A DNA stretch of 64,000 bases. It comes from Paraspadella gotoi. Taxonomy: Eukaryota > Chaetognatha. The position numbers were made by a program, and so were the translations under genes. Location: positions 16,238,087-16,302,086 of the forward strand of contig CM119266.1 in assembly GCA_051294375.1 (NCBI GenBank). The letters are read 5' to 3'. The notes below the pieces were generated by a model. That model was not told where the DNA came from. It searched no databases and saw only the letters and a list, made by a program, of their open reading frames with translations. Numbering within the stretch: position 1 is the stretch's first letter; each line of letters opens with the position of its first letter. Below, in pieces: positions 49,264-63,083 of this stretch.

Positions 49264-50904
49264 TCTCGGTCAAGTTATTTTTTTTTATAAACGTAACGTT
49301 TTCCGCGTGTGAAATGGGTATGTTGATTTTTTTTATATACGTAACATTTCCGTTGCCATCGAACGCGTTAATAATTGGGCCTTTTCCTTGACATTGGTTT
49401 ACTTTCGTATGCCGCAACGGCCACGAAAATCCAGGTCAAGTAAAGTTATTCTGTTCACTTTTTTAAGTCGGATCTGCCTTATCCGCAGATCCCGACTCTA
49501 TAATTCACTTTGTCGGTCCGTCGGTCCCGCCCCCTCAATATTGTCGGGACATCACACTTTATTATGTCAGAACGTTTGAATAAGATTTTTGTGTGTTGGG
49601 TAGGGGAAGTGTGTGATTGAGCAGGAAATCAAGTTTCGCGATGGAATCGTAGGAGTGGAAAATGAGTCTTTAAATGGAAAAAAACTTGTTTCAACTAATT
49701 GATTATGCTCTCTTTTTCCTTTTATTAAATGTAATGCAGCAGTGGTGTACCGATAGTAATTAAATAAATCAAGGGACTATAATTAATAGTTAAATTAAAT
49801 ACGCGTATACAATTAATCAAAGAATTATAATTAATATCAGTCAATCCATCAAGTCAATCTTTTATCGGCCATTATTCTCATCGTCGTCAAATTGTTTTTG
49901 TCATGGTTAGTGATTAGAGTTCGAGAGACCTCCGTTGAGTGTCAGAACACAACATTGAGATAATTAGGATATTATCTGTACACTCGCACACATTTTTTAA
50001 ACTGAGTGAATCATGATATATTGTGAAACAATAACAGATACACCGAGGACGCGATTGCTGAATATATATACCATACGTGATCTCAGGTAATTAATTTATA
50101 TTGATTACCCGACTCAGAGAAGTAGATACCAGAGAGAGTGACGTTCTCTATACCCGGAGATGAGCTGTTACCGTAGAGCTGAACCGGCACTCGACCACAA
50201 GTCCCACGGGCCGGGCCCTTTACTTTTATCTCTCCCAGACGGAGATACATAAATTAGTTGAAAAATCAAAATCAAAACTAGTATTATAAGATTTGGATTA
50301 TGAATATTATGATATATATAAATAATACTTAAGAGACAATATATACTATATCAATCCCGTTTGCCCAAATTGAAATTCGTGTTAGCGCAGCGTGGCATTG
50401 TCGGATAATATTATAGATCCATGGTAGTAGACACATTTTATGACTGTCTTCCATGATTTCTGGTTTTTGGAGACTTGATTAGAAAAATAAAGATTTGACA
50501 TTCATCTCTCAATTCTTTTCATTTCATTAAATTAAAGATCAGATAGATATGGTGTCCTCAGTCGACGGAACCCTTTTCTCGAGAGAAGAAGGCCGTATAT
50601 ATATGCGATAATCCGATCCTATTGATATCGTGTGTGGGGAGTCGATCGCAGCCTGATCAATGCAATCAATCAATTAATTAATCATTGCAGTAACCGTATA
50701 TCATTGTCGAGTACTTTTTCGTTGCCAAATGCAGATGTATCAATGATTACCAGTGGCTGGCCAAACTAATGTAATCGCTTTTCAAGGGCTTAAATTAACC
50801 ATTGATATTATAATTTTTTAATTGCAATGCAAATATTTTACTATTTTTTTTTAATTTGATATTTTTTTTTATTTTTTTTTTTTTTTTTTTATTTCTTACT
50901 TGCA
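49264..50904 (+). other. AT-rich intergenic, nothing recognised
   Basis: Contains short AT dinucleotide runs and a GC-rich patch near 50190-50220. No gene, repeat copy or RNA gene could be supported. Confidence 0.5.
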
Positions 50905-51670
50905 TCATTTTTTCTACCTTAGTGTCATCGTTTTAACTTGCATTATTTTTTTAAACGCTTGTATCTTTTTTCAACTTGCTGCATTTTTTTAACTTGCATC
51001 ATTTTTTTTAACTTGCATCATTTTTAAACTTGCACCTCATTTTTTTAAACTTGCAATTTTTTTTTACCTTATATCATTTTTTTCAACTTGCACTAATTTT
51101 TTCAAAACTTGCATAATGTTTTTCAACTTAGCAGAAATTTTTTCTAACTGGTGCATAATTTTTTTCAACTGCATAATTTTTTCAACTTGCATAATTTTTT
51201 CAACTTGCATTAATTTTTCAACTTGCATAATTTTTTAAAATTGCATAAATTTTTAAACTTGCATCATTATTAAACTTGCATCATTTTTTAAAAACTTGCA
51301 TCATTTTTAACTTGCAATTTTTTTTTTACCTTAATATCATTTTTTTCACTTGATAATTTTTCACTTGCATAATTTTTTTCAAACTCGTATAATTTTTTCA
51401 AATCGTATAATTTTTTTTCAAACTCGTAATAAATTTTTTCCAACTTGCATATATTTTTTCAAACTCGTATATTTTTTGCCAAACTCGCATAATTTTTTCA
51501 ACTTGCAGTAATTTTTTCAACTTCTCGTTGCATAAAATTTTTTTTCAATCTTGCATAATATTTTTTTCAACTCGTATAATTTTTCAACTTGCATATATTT
51601 TTCAACTTGCATAATTTTTTTTCAAAACTTTCATAATTTTTTCAACTTGCATACTTTTTTTCAACTTGCT
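50905..51670 (+). repeat. Noisy AT-rich minisatellite, unit about 18-20 bp
   Basis: Roughly 40 imperfect units of TTTTTTCAACTTGCATAA, with sub-blocks ending in CATC, CATAA or CGTATAA. No gene in it. Confidence 0.9.
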
Positions 51671-54600
51671 GTTTAATATAAAAAGCTCCTAGAAGAGAAA
51701 AAATGATGGAAAAAATGACAGAAAAAATGACCAAAAATTCAACGTAAAGTAAATCGCTAAAGCGATTTTTTTTTTCATCGAAGCCCCCTTGCTGCGGCTC
51801 CTGAAGCAGCGGACTCAAACAAGACGCACAAACTCGTCTCTTTTGGCTGTTCAATTGTCGCTCGGATATGTCGGCATTAGCTTCCGCCATTCGTTCACAA
51901 TTAATCGTAGTCGTTTCCGTCGCCCGATCCTGTCGGAGGCTTAATTCTTTCTCTTGTGAGTCGACACGAGGCAGGAATTTTTTTGTTGCAAAAAAATTAG
52001 CTTTGAAAACCAGCAAGTCCTAACCTAATATCTATCCCCTAACTAAACCTTAAACTAGTAAACCAAAACCAGTAAACATTATTTATTGTTCAATTATCGT
52101 CGTTTTTTATCAAATCCAAGATGATTCAGAGAGAGAGAGAGAGATAGAGCGAGAGAGAGATATTGATTCGCTGATCAGTCAAAAGCGACAAGAGGGGCTT
52201 CGGAGATACAATTAACAAAGGCGATTTTTTACATGGTCCTATTTTATTATCTGTTTGTTTGTTTCTACCTTGACTGGTGGTTGATTCACTTTCCTCCATT
52301 GCAATGTTTTTTGTTATTATTCTCCAAACGCTTGCTTCGCCAATTTCATTTTTTTTTAATGCAACATTTAAAACTTTTCTTGACGAAAAGTAGGATTAAG
52401 ACGATACAATTATTTTTAACGACAACTTTCCTTTGTTGTTTCTGAGTATCCATGGCGTAGGCGACGCTTTCAATTATGCTTTATTGTTTAAGTGCAGTAG
52501 ACCATAAAAAATAAAACTTCTTGAAAATCAAAAGAAAAAAAAATATCCTTACTGTGTTGAAAAAAGTTTTCGAAATCAAATAAAAAGTTTTTGAAACGAA
52601 AAAAATTCAGATAAAAGAAACAAAGAAAGCTAAAAAATAGCGCGACTTGGTTCATTAGGATTAATTTAGGCCGATTTCCCAGGTCCCTTAGCTATCGCTT
52701 TTGGCGAAAAAATTTTTTTTCTATTTTTTTTTGCGTTCACCGAAGATATTTGGTCATTTCAATCTTTTGTTACTTTTCTATGAGAATGTAGGAATTTTAA
52801 AAAAAAGGGATGCAAGGACCCAAGATATTCAAAGGAGAGGATAATTGTAACCAAAAAAATGAATGACCTCCGACAATCAGTTTGGCGCCAGGAATTTCAA
52901 AAGAAATTTCATTGGTAACCTCTATATCTCCGGTTTCCAGAAAAAGAATAGAGGGCTGCGGTTTTCGACGTTCTAAAGTAAGAAAATATTAGCTCAACTA
53001 ATGAATAATAGGCCCAAAACTTGTGCTCCCTCCCCTAATTACTTCAACCGAAACGAATTCACACTCCGAATTTTTTTTGGATCGAATTCACGATTCGAAA
53101 TTCGATCCGAAGTCGATATTCATTTCCTTCTGGCGTCGACAACAGAACGGAATTATTCCCATTCTTTTCATTTCCTTCCATTCACCTCTCTCTCTCTCTC
53201 TCCTCTCATCTCTTCTCTCTCTACTCTCTTCCCATCTCTCTCTCTCCTCTCTCTCCTCCCTCTCTCTTATGTCGTTCGAGCGTAGAAAACATTTTTAGTT
53301 TCTTTATTTTAAAAATTTCCGCAGAGATAGAAAAAACTGTTTCTCCGCGAACCATGTAATATCTCAGGAATCCCATTCCAAATTGACGACGACGACGACG
53401 ACGAACGACGACGAAGACGACGAAAGAAGACGACGAGAAGACGACGACGAAGACCGACGGTCAACGAATGACGACGAGACGACGAAGACGAGTCAAACGA
53501 TGATACGACGACGACATTATGAAAAAGACATTTGATTCTTGAAATTTTTTTTTTTTTTATTTCCTCGAAAGAAAATCGCAGTGAGGAATCGGAGACAAGA
53601 ATTCCCTTCTCCGCCACAACTGCCCCACACAGCGTCCGACTTCGTGAGAGGCCATCGCCATTTCCGCCGGCGTCAAGAGGCCGATCCTTCTCCGTCGTCG
53701 TCCCGTTGTCGTTCTTCCGTCGTCGTCGTCGTCGTCCCCCGTTCTCGTCCNNNNNNNNNNNNNNNNNNNNNNNNNGTCCCCGTTCTCGTCCCAGGCTTTC
53801 TTGCGTCTCAACACACCGACGGACATAAATCTATTGGTTTTATGTCCTTCTTCCTCCTTTTCAAAGTCNNNNNNNNNNNNNNNNNNNNNNNNNNNNNNNN
53901 NNNNNNNNNNNNNNNNNNNNNNNNNNNNNNNNNNNNNNNNNNNNNNNNNNNNNNNNNNNNNNNNNNNNNNNNNNNNNNNNNNNNNNNNNNNNNNNNNNNN
54001 NNNNNNNNNNNNNNNNNNNNNNNNNNNNNNNNNNNNNNNNNNNNNNNNNNNNNNNNNNNNNNNNNNNNNNNNNNNNNNNNNNNNNNNNNNNNNNNNNNNN
54101 NNNNNNNNNNNNNNNNNNNNNNNNNNNCTCTCTCTCGTTATTACTCCCTCGCTCCCAGGTCCATAACGCCCATCGAGCACTTCTTTCTTCCATAATACTA
54201 GAAAAAGTACGTTTCCTTAATAACAGCCATAAAAAATCGAGGAAAGTATAAAACGATTTGCTTGGTCGCATGAGGAGAATCGCTACTTGACATAACCAGA
54301 TATAGATTCGCTCTTAAACAAAACACTATATAATGATATTAAGAGCATTTTCGAAGGGTAAAATTATCGGACAAATTATGAAATAAACATTCAAGAAGAG
54401 TGATTAAAAATAACCGAACAAAAAACCGTTTTTGAGGTAAAAATAAGATACGATATCAGCCTCGCATGGGAACGGGCGTGACTGATTTAGACGGAGAGAG
54501 GGGACCAGGAAGCGTCCTCGTCTTTCCCTCTCTCTGCGTCTCTTCGGACCCCCTCTCTCGTCTCATCAAAGTCTCTGTTCTCGTCTCGACTCTCTCTACG

Positions 54601-55900
54601 TCGTCTCTCTCTCTCCTTCTCTCCTCTTTCTCGTCTCTGCTCTCGTCGTTTTTTACATCGGTGCTGGTTCTCTGCATTTCTCTGCTGGTCTTAAATGAGT
54701 GAAGCACTCTTCAATTCGGTTGCTTTAATGATTTTCCCGCGGAAGTCTGTTTGAAAGGATGGGCGTGGCTGCAGAACCCGCTTTCGTTCCGCGAGACTCT
54801 TCGTGGTCCAGATTTTTAAAACCGAGTGGCTGCGGCTTCGACTTCGGTCTTCGTTCGCGCGTTTGTGGTTGAGTTCCTTGGTTTCTTCCTTCGTCGAAGA
54901 GACTTCGTTCCTTCATTCCTTCCAAGTTGTTTTGTTTGTTTGTTTCTGTTTTGTCGCTTCTTTCCACTTTCTCCGCTTGTCCGTCTCAGTAGAAACAAAG
55001 TGGATACTATTCAAAGCGTCCAACCCACTCCGTCCCCCCTGCGCCCCCATGCCCCGCACTCTAGTCTTTTCCTTAATGCCCGCTATGACCGCCTTTAAAC
55101 CCCCCCTCCCCCCCGCGGAGGTCCTATGAAAAAAAAGGGAAGAAACGACGGTGATTTGAAAATAGAGCGGCTCTCTTTCCTGTCGTCGCGCTGTGGCGAG
55201 ACGGGCGGACGGGCGAACGGGCGGGCCGGACACGCGGGCGGAGAAGAGGAAAGGGCAAAGAGGACGAAGCGACGACGAACGAACGAAATTTCAAGTCGAA
55301 TTTAAGAGCGACAACTTGAGGCGGTCAGCGAGACGGACAGCGACCGGACAGCGAGGAATTCGATCTCGCCTGTCTCTGAAATCGTCTCAGATCCGTTATC
55401 ACCTGCCCGCTTCTCACAACAGTCCGGGGCGACGGCCCGTCTCGCGCGCGCCATTCATCGCCGGTCGCCGCGCGGTATTTTTATTTTCTCGCGACGACTT
55501 CGGCTCACGTGATTCGACGACGACGAATCGTCACAAAAGGTGACGATGGCGCCGCTCGTCGCCGGCGGCTCTACACGCGCGGCGTCCATTACGCGGCGTT
55601 GCGGCGCCCGCGCTCGATAGACGAAGCGAGAAAGAGAGAGAAAGGCGCCGCTCAGAGTTTGTAATCGCGCTAATGATTATTACTTGGGCGGCGCTGAAGT
55701 GGAATCATGCGAAGTGCGCGTGAGTGGAGTTAACGCGTTCGAGGAAAGCGAAGAATGCGCGCACAGGATGTGAATTGGAACGGGAACGAAAGAACGGAAA
55801 GCGAGAGAAAGAATGAGACAGAGTCAGAGAGGCAGAGCTCTCAGACTGAGGAAATTTTCGTTAACGCCAATGGCGACTTACCGGCGCTGCATCAGAAGTT
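51671..55900 (+). other. Intergenic, no supported gene
   Basis: CT arrays near 53165-53270, a (GAC)n block 53383-53515, N gaps 53751-53775 and 53869-54127, and a CpG-rich stretch 55190-55640 that could be a promoter or 5' end of an unseen gene. Confidence 0.5.
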
Positions 55901-56640
55901 AAAGAAAACAGAAGAATATATAGTTATATAATACATATTATATAATAGCCGCGTCTTTAAAAGAATATTTATGAATGACATAATTTGACATAAATTTGTT
56001 GTTTACTTTTTCTAATTTTTAAATACAGACGAGTGACAGAAGTGAAGTGCTTGCGACCGGTTTGAAACCACTTTTGAACCGGACGGAATCGACGACGAGA
56101 CGACGACGAACGCTGTTCACAGACGAAGAAGAATTAAAATAGCGACACAAGAATACCAACGGGAGACAGTGTTGTCGATCGGGGAGTTCAGAAATTATGA
56201 CCCAAAGCCAAAGAAGAAAAAACCAGTGGGAACAAAATTAAAAAAAAAGAAAAGGAAAGAATTTGTTTTTGCCAAGAATTTCTCAGGGCGATTGGGAGGC
56301 GAGATAGAGAGCGAAAGAGCGGAGAAAGAGAGCGAGAGAGTGAGAGCGAGAGAGTGAGAGTGAGAGCGAGGCATAGATAACAGGGAAAAAAAAGAAGGGG
56401 AAAAATTTACTATGTTTACTTTCTTGCTTGTTTCTTCCTGGAGAAAGAGTGGAAATGTTTTTGCCGCCGAGCGTCTTTTAATTTTACGTCTTTTTCGCCG
56501 ATCCTTCCGCGCCTCCTCCTCCTCCTCCTCCTCCTCCTCTTCCTCTTCGGCCTCTCACTTTTTCCATCTCGACCCCATATTTCTTCTAGTAGCAAAATTC
56601 CTTCTTCCTGCTTTTCCCTTTGTTTAATATACATACAAAT

Positions 56641-56745
56641 CGTACATTCATATGAAATTGGTACAACACATATAAAATTATACATTCATTTAATAAAATA
56701 AGTCATCTTGCCCTGACTTTGGACCGGCTTTGGTGGTTTTAAGGC
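56641..56745 (+). repeat. Dispersed repeat family 2, copy 1
   Basis: Shares CATTCATTTAAT and CCCTGACTTTGGACCGGCTT TGGTGGTTT with 63217-63304. Confidence 0.65.
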
Positions 56746-56779
56746 TTCCAGCACTCTTACAAGTAATACATAGCAGGTC

Positions 56780-57175
56780 CCTGCAAGCTTTCAATCAAGA
56801 CTCCTCTCCAGTCTCGTTTATATCACTCCCAAAAGTTCCTTGTTCCCTATCAATGAAGTGGTATAATATTTCAAAGAAGTTTCAATTGTATGAAAAGACC
56901 ACTACGTTAAGATACTTTTGTTACCAGAATCTTTTTTTTTTCCTAGTCGTCATCGCCATATCGAACTCGTTGGCATTCCTCTCCGTTCCTTCGGCTCTCC
57001 CCTCGCCCCACCCCGACCTCCTCTCCCACTCCTCCCTCATTCTCTCCCCCCCTCTTCTTCCCCTAGTCTTCGTGCCGTTTCCCCCCGTTGATTGTTTATC
57101 CTCCTTTTCCTATGACATTTCCTCTTTCTTCCGATTTTCTTCTCCATTCAGTTGGCGACGCTCGGATCCGGCGAC

Positions 57176-57210
<35 letters not shown>

Positions 57211-57420
57211 AGAGAGAGAGAAGAGAAGAGAGAGAGAGAGAGGAGAGAGAAGAGAGAGAAAGAGAAAGAAAAGAAGAAGAGACAAAAAACAGGTTCGTTA
57301 TTTACGAATTAGGTTAAGAGAGTCTAGTAATGGGGCTCTTTCCCGACAGGACTTTTCTTTTAAAGATGGTTCAAGAAGGAGCTGAGAGGAGCCCTTCCTT
57401 TCTTTCTTGGACTTAATTTT
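56780..57420 (+). repeat. 0.65-kb direct repeat, copy 1
   Basis: Starts near CTTTCAATCAAGACTC, includes ATCAATGAAGTGGTATAATA, CGTCATCGCCATATCGAACT and a GA array, and ends near CTTTCTTGGACTTAATTT. No gene is supported. Confidence 0.85.
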
Positions 57421-57467
57421 TTTTAATTTTCTTCTTTATACTNNNNNNNNNNNNNNNNNNNNNNNNN

Positions 57468-58150
57468 TCAAGACTCTCTCTCAGTCTCGTTTATTCACTC
57501 CCAGAGTTCCTGTCTTCCCTATCAATGAAGTGGTATAATATTTCTAATAATGTTTCAATTGTATGAAAAGACCACTGTTAAGTTANNNNNNNNNNNNNAT
57601 TCTTTTTTTTTCCTAGTCGTCATCGCCATATCGAACTCGTTGGCATTCCTCTCCGTTCCTTCGGCCTCTCCCTCGCCCACCCNNNNNNNNNNNNNNNNNN
57701 NNNNNNNNNNNNNNNNNNNNNNNNNNNNNNNNNNNNNNNNNNNNNNNNNNNNNNNNNNNNNNNNNNNNNNNNNNNNNNNNNNNNNNNNNNNNNNNNNNNN
57801 NNNNNNNNNNNNNNNNNNNNNNNNNNNNNNNNNNNNNNNNNNNNNNNNNNNNNNNNNNNNNNNNNNNNNNNNNNNNNNNNNNNNNNNNNNNNNNNNNNNN
57901 NNNNNNNNNNNNNNNNNNNNNNNNNNNNNNNNNNNNNNNNNNNNNNNNNNNNNNNNNNNNNNNNNNNGAGAAGAAAAGAAAGGAAAAGAAAGAACAACTT
58001 CGTTTATTCGAATTAGGTAAAAGAGTCTCAGTAATGGCGGCTCTTTCCGACAGGCTTTTCTTTTAAGATGTTAAGAAGAGGAGCTGAGAGGAGCTTCCTT
58101 TCTTTCTTGACTTCTTTTTTTTATTTTCTTTCTTTACTTTGAAAACGACG
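57468..58150 (+). repeat. 0.65-kb direct repeat, copy 2 (gapped, noisy)
   Basis: Repeats copy 1 with many single-base indels and three N gaps (57443-57467, 57586-57598, 57683-57967). This suggests an unpolished or allelic duplicate. Confidence 0.85.
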
Positions 58151-58952
58151 GTCATCCGTTTAACGATCGATGACTCTGAGGGAAAAAAAAAATCCGTTTC
58201 CCCTTTATTTCTTTTTCTTTTTTTTAAATTTTCTTTTCATTCCTCTTACTCTTTCTTTTCTTTTTATTTCTTTTCCTCTTCCCGGATTCGTTAAGCGGCG
58301 ACCGAGATTCCAGCGGCCATTTTCTGAGAGAGAGNNNNNNNNNNNNNNNNNNNNNNNNNNNNNNNNNNNNNNNNNNNNNNNNNNNNNNNNNNNNNNNNNN
58401 NNNNNNNNNNNNNNNNNNNNNNNNNNNNNNNNNNNNNNNNNNNNNNNNNNNNNNNNNNNNNNNNNGAGAGAGAGAGAGACAGAGTCCTCCCTCTTCGAAG
58501 AGAGAATATTCGCGTCACAAGATTTTTGTTTATTGGTTGAAGCACAGAAACCGAAAGATGACGTTCGAGTATCTGAAAATAAAAGGGAACCGAAAGAAAA
58601 AAAATGTTCAGAGAGCGAGTTAAATAATAAAAAAGAGTAAAAAAAGGACTGTTAAAAAAAAAGTAGGGAAAGATGAAAAAGTTAAGAAAAGCCGAGATTT
58701 TTTTTTTATCTTGGCTTCGCGATATTGGATGAAGTCGTCGGAAGACGATGTCTATGATCTTTCTTAATTATTGCAATCTCAAGGATTAAAAAGGAATAGT
58801 ATTTTCTTGTTGTTGCGCTGCATCAACTTATAATTACAATAAACCTTTTCATATTATATCAATTAGCTACCGAGTATTCAATATTATCAATGTTAATCTA
58901 AATAACTAAATATTAAATAAAAAAATTNNNNNNNNNNNNNNNNNNNNNNNNN

Positions 58953-60345
58953 AATTGCTACGGTTCTCTGCCGACGACTCTAGCTCATCAGGCGTTCAAA
59001 TGCCAACTCAGCCTTCTGTATCGGGGCGACAACGATACGAAATTGAACAGTTTAGTCAAAACTCCATCACTGCTCAACCTTCAGAGACTGCCACTGACAA
59101 CCCCCCTGAAGCGCCAGCTACTTCTGCAGACTCTCCACAGACGCTCAAACACCCACGCAAGTTCTCTACATGTCCAGTTTGCGCCAAAGCCTTCGGCTTC
59201 TACGCCAATATGCGGCGACACATCCACGCCTTACATCCGGGACACGAAAGTCTCTTTCCTCCTAAAAAGAAGGCCGGTTCGAAAACGGATGACAGCGGCG
59301 CCAGTGGCAGCCCGTCGGCGATGACACCGATAAAAAAGGCTAAGTTGGACGCGCGCGCGTGACGAAGACGCCAAAAGTTGAAAGATTCAGAGGAGCTCCA
59401 GGTGATAATACAAGACGTTTTTTGTTTGATATTAAAGATGTTATTTCTCAATTTTTTATGTTACTATTAGTATTACGATTACTATATTACTATTATGCAA
59501 TGTATGTAATTATGTAGTTGCGTATTTAACGATGTAAATGAAATCTATTATTCAGGCTACACGATCGTACGCATTCCTTCGGACATCTGACGCAAGGAAT
59601 AAAACTTGATCCGGACGCTCCCAACCTCGACGCCTCCAAAATCCGTCGCGCCGCCGGTCGCCGCTTCGTCCGTCCGCCGCCTCCGACGAGTGGATCCTCA
59701 CAGAAGCTCGAGAACGACCTTTTCGAGCACAAGAACTACTTCGACGTCGACGCGAGGAAAACGGGAGTCGGGGATCGACAAGAGACTCATCGCCGAATAT
59801 CTCGACGTCTATATAAAAAGTTAGGCCGTGGATGAGGAGCGGATTAGGCGTTGTTCTGAGCCTCTGACCTTTCGTCCGTCTTTGTTTTAAATCTTCTGGA
59901 CCAAAGAATAACACCTCCAATAACCTCGTCCTTTCTCCAGGTTCTCGAACCAAGTAACGCTACCCGACATTGAGGGCGTCGAGGGCCTCCGCAAGAACCC
60001 CTGTCAAATCTGCGGCCGCGTCGTCGTCGGGTCGCCCGCTCGGCTGCCGAAGCCCACGTGGCTCAGGCTCACGAGGGCAAGACAGGCGGGCCAAGAAGTG
60101 CGGGCCGTGTACGGATGTTGAGGCTTGCTCAGTGGTGCCGCCTGTGCAAGCTGAAAAAGAAGTGTGTGAGATTCGTGGAGGAGGAGGCGGCGAAGGCGGC
60201 ATCGGCGTCGTCAGCGTCGTCAGCGGCCTCGACAGCGCCGTTGGCGGTTGACGGAGAAGCGGTCTCCCTTCCGGAGAGTGAGACTGCGGTGAAGAGGGAA
60301 ACCGAGCGCGACTCGACGCCTTTTGAGTCTTTAGATTCGTACTGA
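58953..60345 (+). CDS. C2H2 zinc-finger protein, 3' part (partial, likely four exons)
   Basis: The first visible exon is open from the N gap (58928-58952). It is Ser/Thr/Pro-rich, then carries one C2H2 finger (C-P-V-C, then HIHALH giving H-x4-H; roughly 59171-59235), followed by a Lys-rich stretch. It can stop at TGA 59360, or use a weak GTGACG donor at 59359 and continue in phase into 59556-59819 (begins LHDRTHSFGHLTQGIKLD). That exon joins 59941-60019 (...LRKNPCQICGR) through a good GT-AG intron. A GC-rich 113-bp intron then leads to 60133-60345 (WCRLCKLKKKCVRF..., ending FESLDSY). The cluster C-x2-C-x3-C-x2-C-x5-C may bind zinc. An AATAAA follows at 60396. The family is not recognised. The joins to the first and last exons are inferred from phase only, and two neighbouring genes remain possible. 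Confidence 0.55.
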
Positions 60346-60395
60346 GATTTTACTGCCACTACGTTATCCTTTGTTATTGTTGTTTTCTTCTTGTT

Positions 60396-60401
60396 AATAA
60401 A
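60396..60401 (+). promoter_or_regulatory. Poly(A) signal AATAAA after the zinc-finger gene
   Basis: AATAAA lies about 50 bp after the TGA at 60343-60345. Confidence 0.5.
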
Positions 60402-60907
60402 TTTCTATTTTTTTTTTTAAATCTCAATTCCTTTTTTATTTGTTCATCATTCATCTCTGCGTTCGACCGGAAGCGAACGTCGACGTGATCTTCAGATCCA
60501 TCGTCGCCGAAACGGCCGCCCTTCAACGAGTTTTTAATGAAGCTCTCATTCCCTTTAATCGCCAACTTTGAAAAAAGGAGAACCTTTTTTCGCCTTTTTT
60601 ATAAAATCGAGCTTAAATTCGCAATTTTTTTCTTCCTTCCTTCCATTTTATGCGACGTTGCGCATAAATCGGTTTTCACTCCCCATTGGCTGTCGTAAAA
60701 CGTCATTTCGTCATCGATTTGGTAGAAAACCGTGTCCCCCCGCAACGCCCCCCCAACCTGAAAAAAAAAGGCTTCGACAAATAAAAAGAGGAAAGAAAGA
60801 AAGAAAAAGAAGAAGAAGAAAAAAAACTTCCTTGAATTTGAATTCATGAATAAACTGAAATAGGAATGAAGTTGCACTTTAAGAAAGTCGCGTTTAGTTT
60901 TTTTTTT

Positions 60908-60934
60908 CCCTCTCTCTCTCTCTCTCCTCTCTCT

Positions 60935-60998
<64 letters not shown>

Positions 60999-61010
60999 TC
61001 TCTCTCGGGC
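60908..61010 (+). repeat. (CT)n microsatellite
   Basis: Interrupted CT array downstream of the zinc-finger gene. Confidence 0.95.
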
Positions 61011-61369
61011 CACGTTTTTTGGAAAGGGGCACCGTTTCGGCGTTTGCCTATTTTTTTTTAATCCAGGCTGCGCTCCCTTTTAGTTTTTCAAAGGACGATG
61101 TTTGAAGAAAAGTTTACTCGTTACTCCTCGGAGTTCAACTTTTTTAAAAAATGGGGCGAAGGAGAGAGAGAGAGGAGAAATCCGAGACTTTTCGTTGTAG
61201 TGGGGGGCTCGAAAAGGGCGAGAGAGTCGAAGGGGCAAAGGGCCTCTCACGCGACCCCCCCCATTAACCCCCTCGCTAATGACTCGAAATTCAAACGTAG
61301 AAATTCGGTCGTCGAGCGTTTTTGGTAGGTTTTCAGTTTTTCTCTTGAGAGCTTTTTGACACCATCCAT

Positions 61370-61371
<2 letters not shown>

Positions 61372-61455
<84 letters not shown>

Positions 61456-61456
61456 A
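61372..61456 (+). repeat. (CT)n microsatellite
   Basis: Nearly pure CT array of about 85 bp. The flanking 61460-62690 holds no recognisable gene. Confidence 0.95.
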
Positions 61457-62698
61457 GTCTCTCTCCATTCGATGAAAAGAACGGTTTTTGATTAACCGGA
61501 AAGATGGCTGAAAATGATCCTTCCACCGCCTTTTAGCTCAACTGGAGAGGGGGGCTAGTGAAAGTTGTTATTTTTGTTGAAAAACGTGATTTTGACAAAT
61601 CGTTCAAAGGAAAGACGAAGAGCTTTTTTGAAAGTCTTCTCTTTGTCCTTTTTGTTTTTGTTTAAGATTCAACAACTGTGCAAGGTGATGTTAAGTATGT
61701 TAATCATACTTATAATTAAAGTATTAAGTATAAATTTTGACACAAAATTATGCGTTAGCCCCTTGTTTTTTCCCCTTGATTGTATTGTAATTCAATAATT
61801 CTCACTCGTATGGAGACTGGAGAGACGTATTTCGGAATAACAGTAGTTGCGAGGCAAAGTTTAGTATCGTATATACGGTACACTACACACATTGCAACAT
61901 GTGCTTCGGTTCGTGTTATCTCTCTCTAATAAAAAAAAGGCTAAAAGACAAAAACAATCGCCTCATTCCCATAAATGACAGACTATTCGGGTTCCGTTTT
62001 CACGATTCATTAAGGTTTTCCTTGTTGCAGCTCTCCAGCCGCTATCCGCCCGCCGTAAACGCCGTCACCGAACGCCGTTCAGTCCATTTCCTCCTTTCAA
62101 TATTCGCTGGACAATTTAAAGGCACGAATGAGAGAGAGAAGAGAGATTGAAAAGTCGAGAGTCGCTCTTCGAAATGAGCAGGGGACGGTGGTTGAATTGA
62201 AAGGGAAAATGTCATTTGTTTTAAAGAGAACGGTTTGATAGTAATGTTCAACGCAAATGAACTAAAGAGAGATTCGTATGTTATATGAACGCGGTTTAAT
62301 ATATAATTACTGTATATCGTTATCCAATTTATTTTCTTATTTCTCTTCGAAATTATTAAGCTCAATAGACCTTTCAACATTTTTAATTCTATGAGTTTAG
62401 AAAGAAAAAAGACGTTTCAAGAAAGGCTGTTGTCGTCGTCGTCTCGTCGTCATGGTTTGGTTTTGAGTCGGAAGAAAGAAAACCCGAGAATCACTTTAAT
62501 AAAGTGGAAGAGAAGGAGAAAGAAAGGCAATTAAAGAAAAGACGCAGAAGGAATGAGGTAGAGAAAGAGAGGGAAATTAAAAAGGAAAAGAAAGGAGGTG
62601 AAGAGAGAAGTTAAAGCGAGAGGGAAAGTGCGAACGAGGATCAGATGTGGAAAGCGGAGCGAAAGGGGAACGATAAATAAGGATAGATTAATTATTAT

Positions 62699-62850
62699 CT
62701 GTTCGTTCGTCGTTCGTTCGTTCGTTCGTTCGTTTCGTTCGTTCGTTCGTTCGTTCGTCGTTCGTTCGTTCGTTCGTTTCGTTCGTTCGTTCGTTCGTTC
62801 GTTCGTTCGTTCGTTCGTTTGCGTTCTTCGTTCGCTTCGTTCGTTCGTTC
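62699..62850 (+). repeat. (TTCG)n tetranucleotide array
   Basis: Tandem GTTC/TTCG units with occasional 3- or 5-base slips. Confidence 0.95.
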
Positions 62851-62852
62851 GT

Positions 62853-63083
<231 letters not shown>

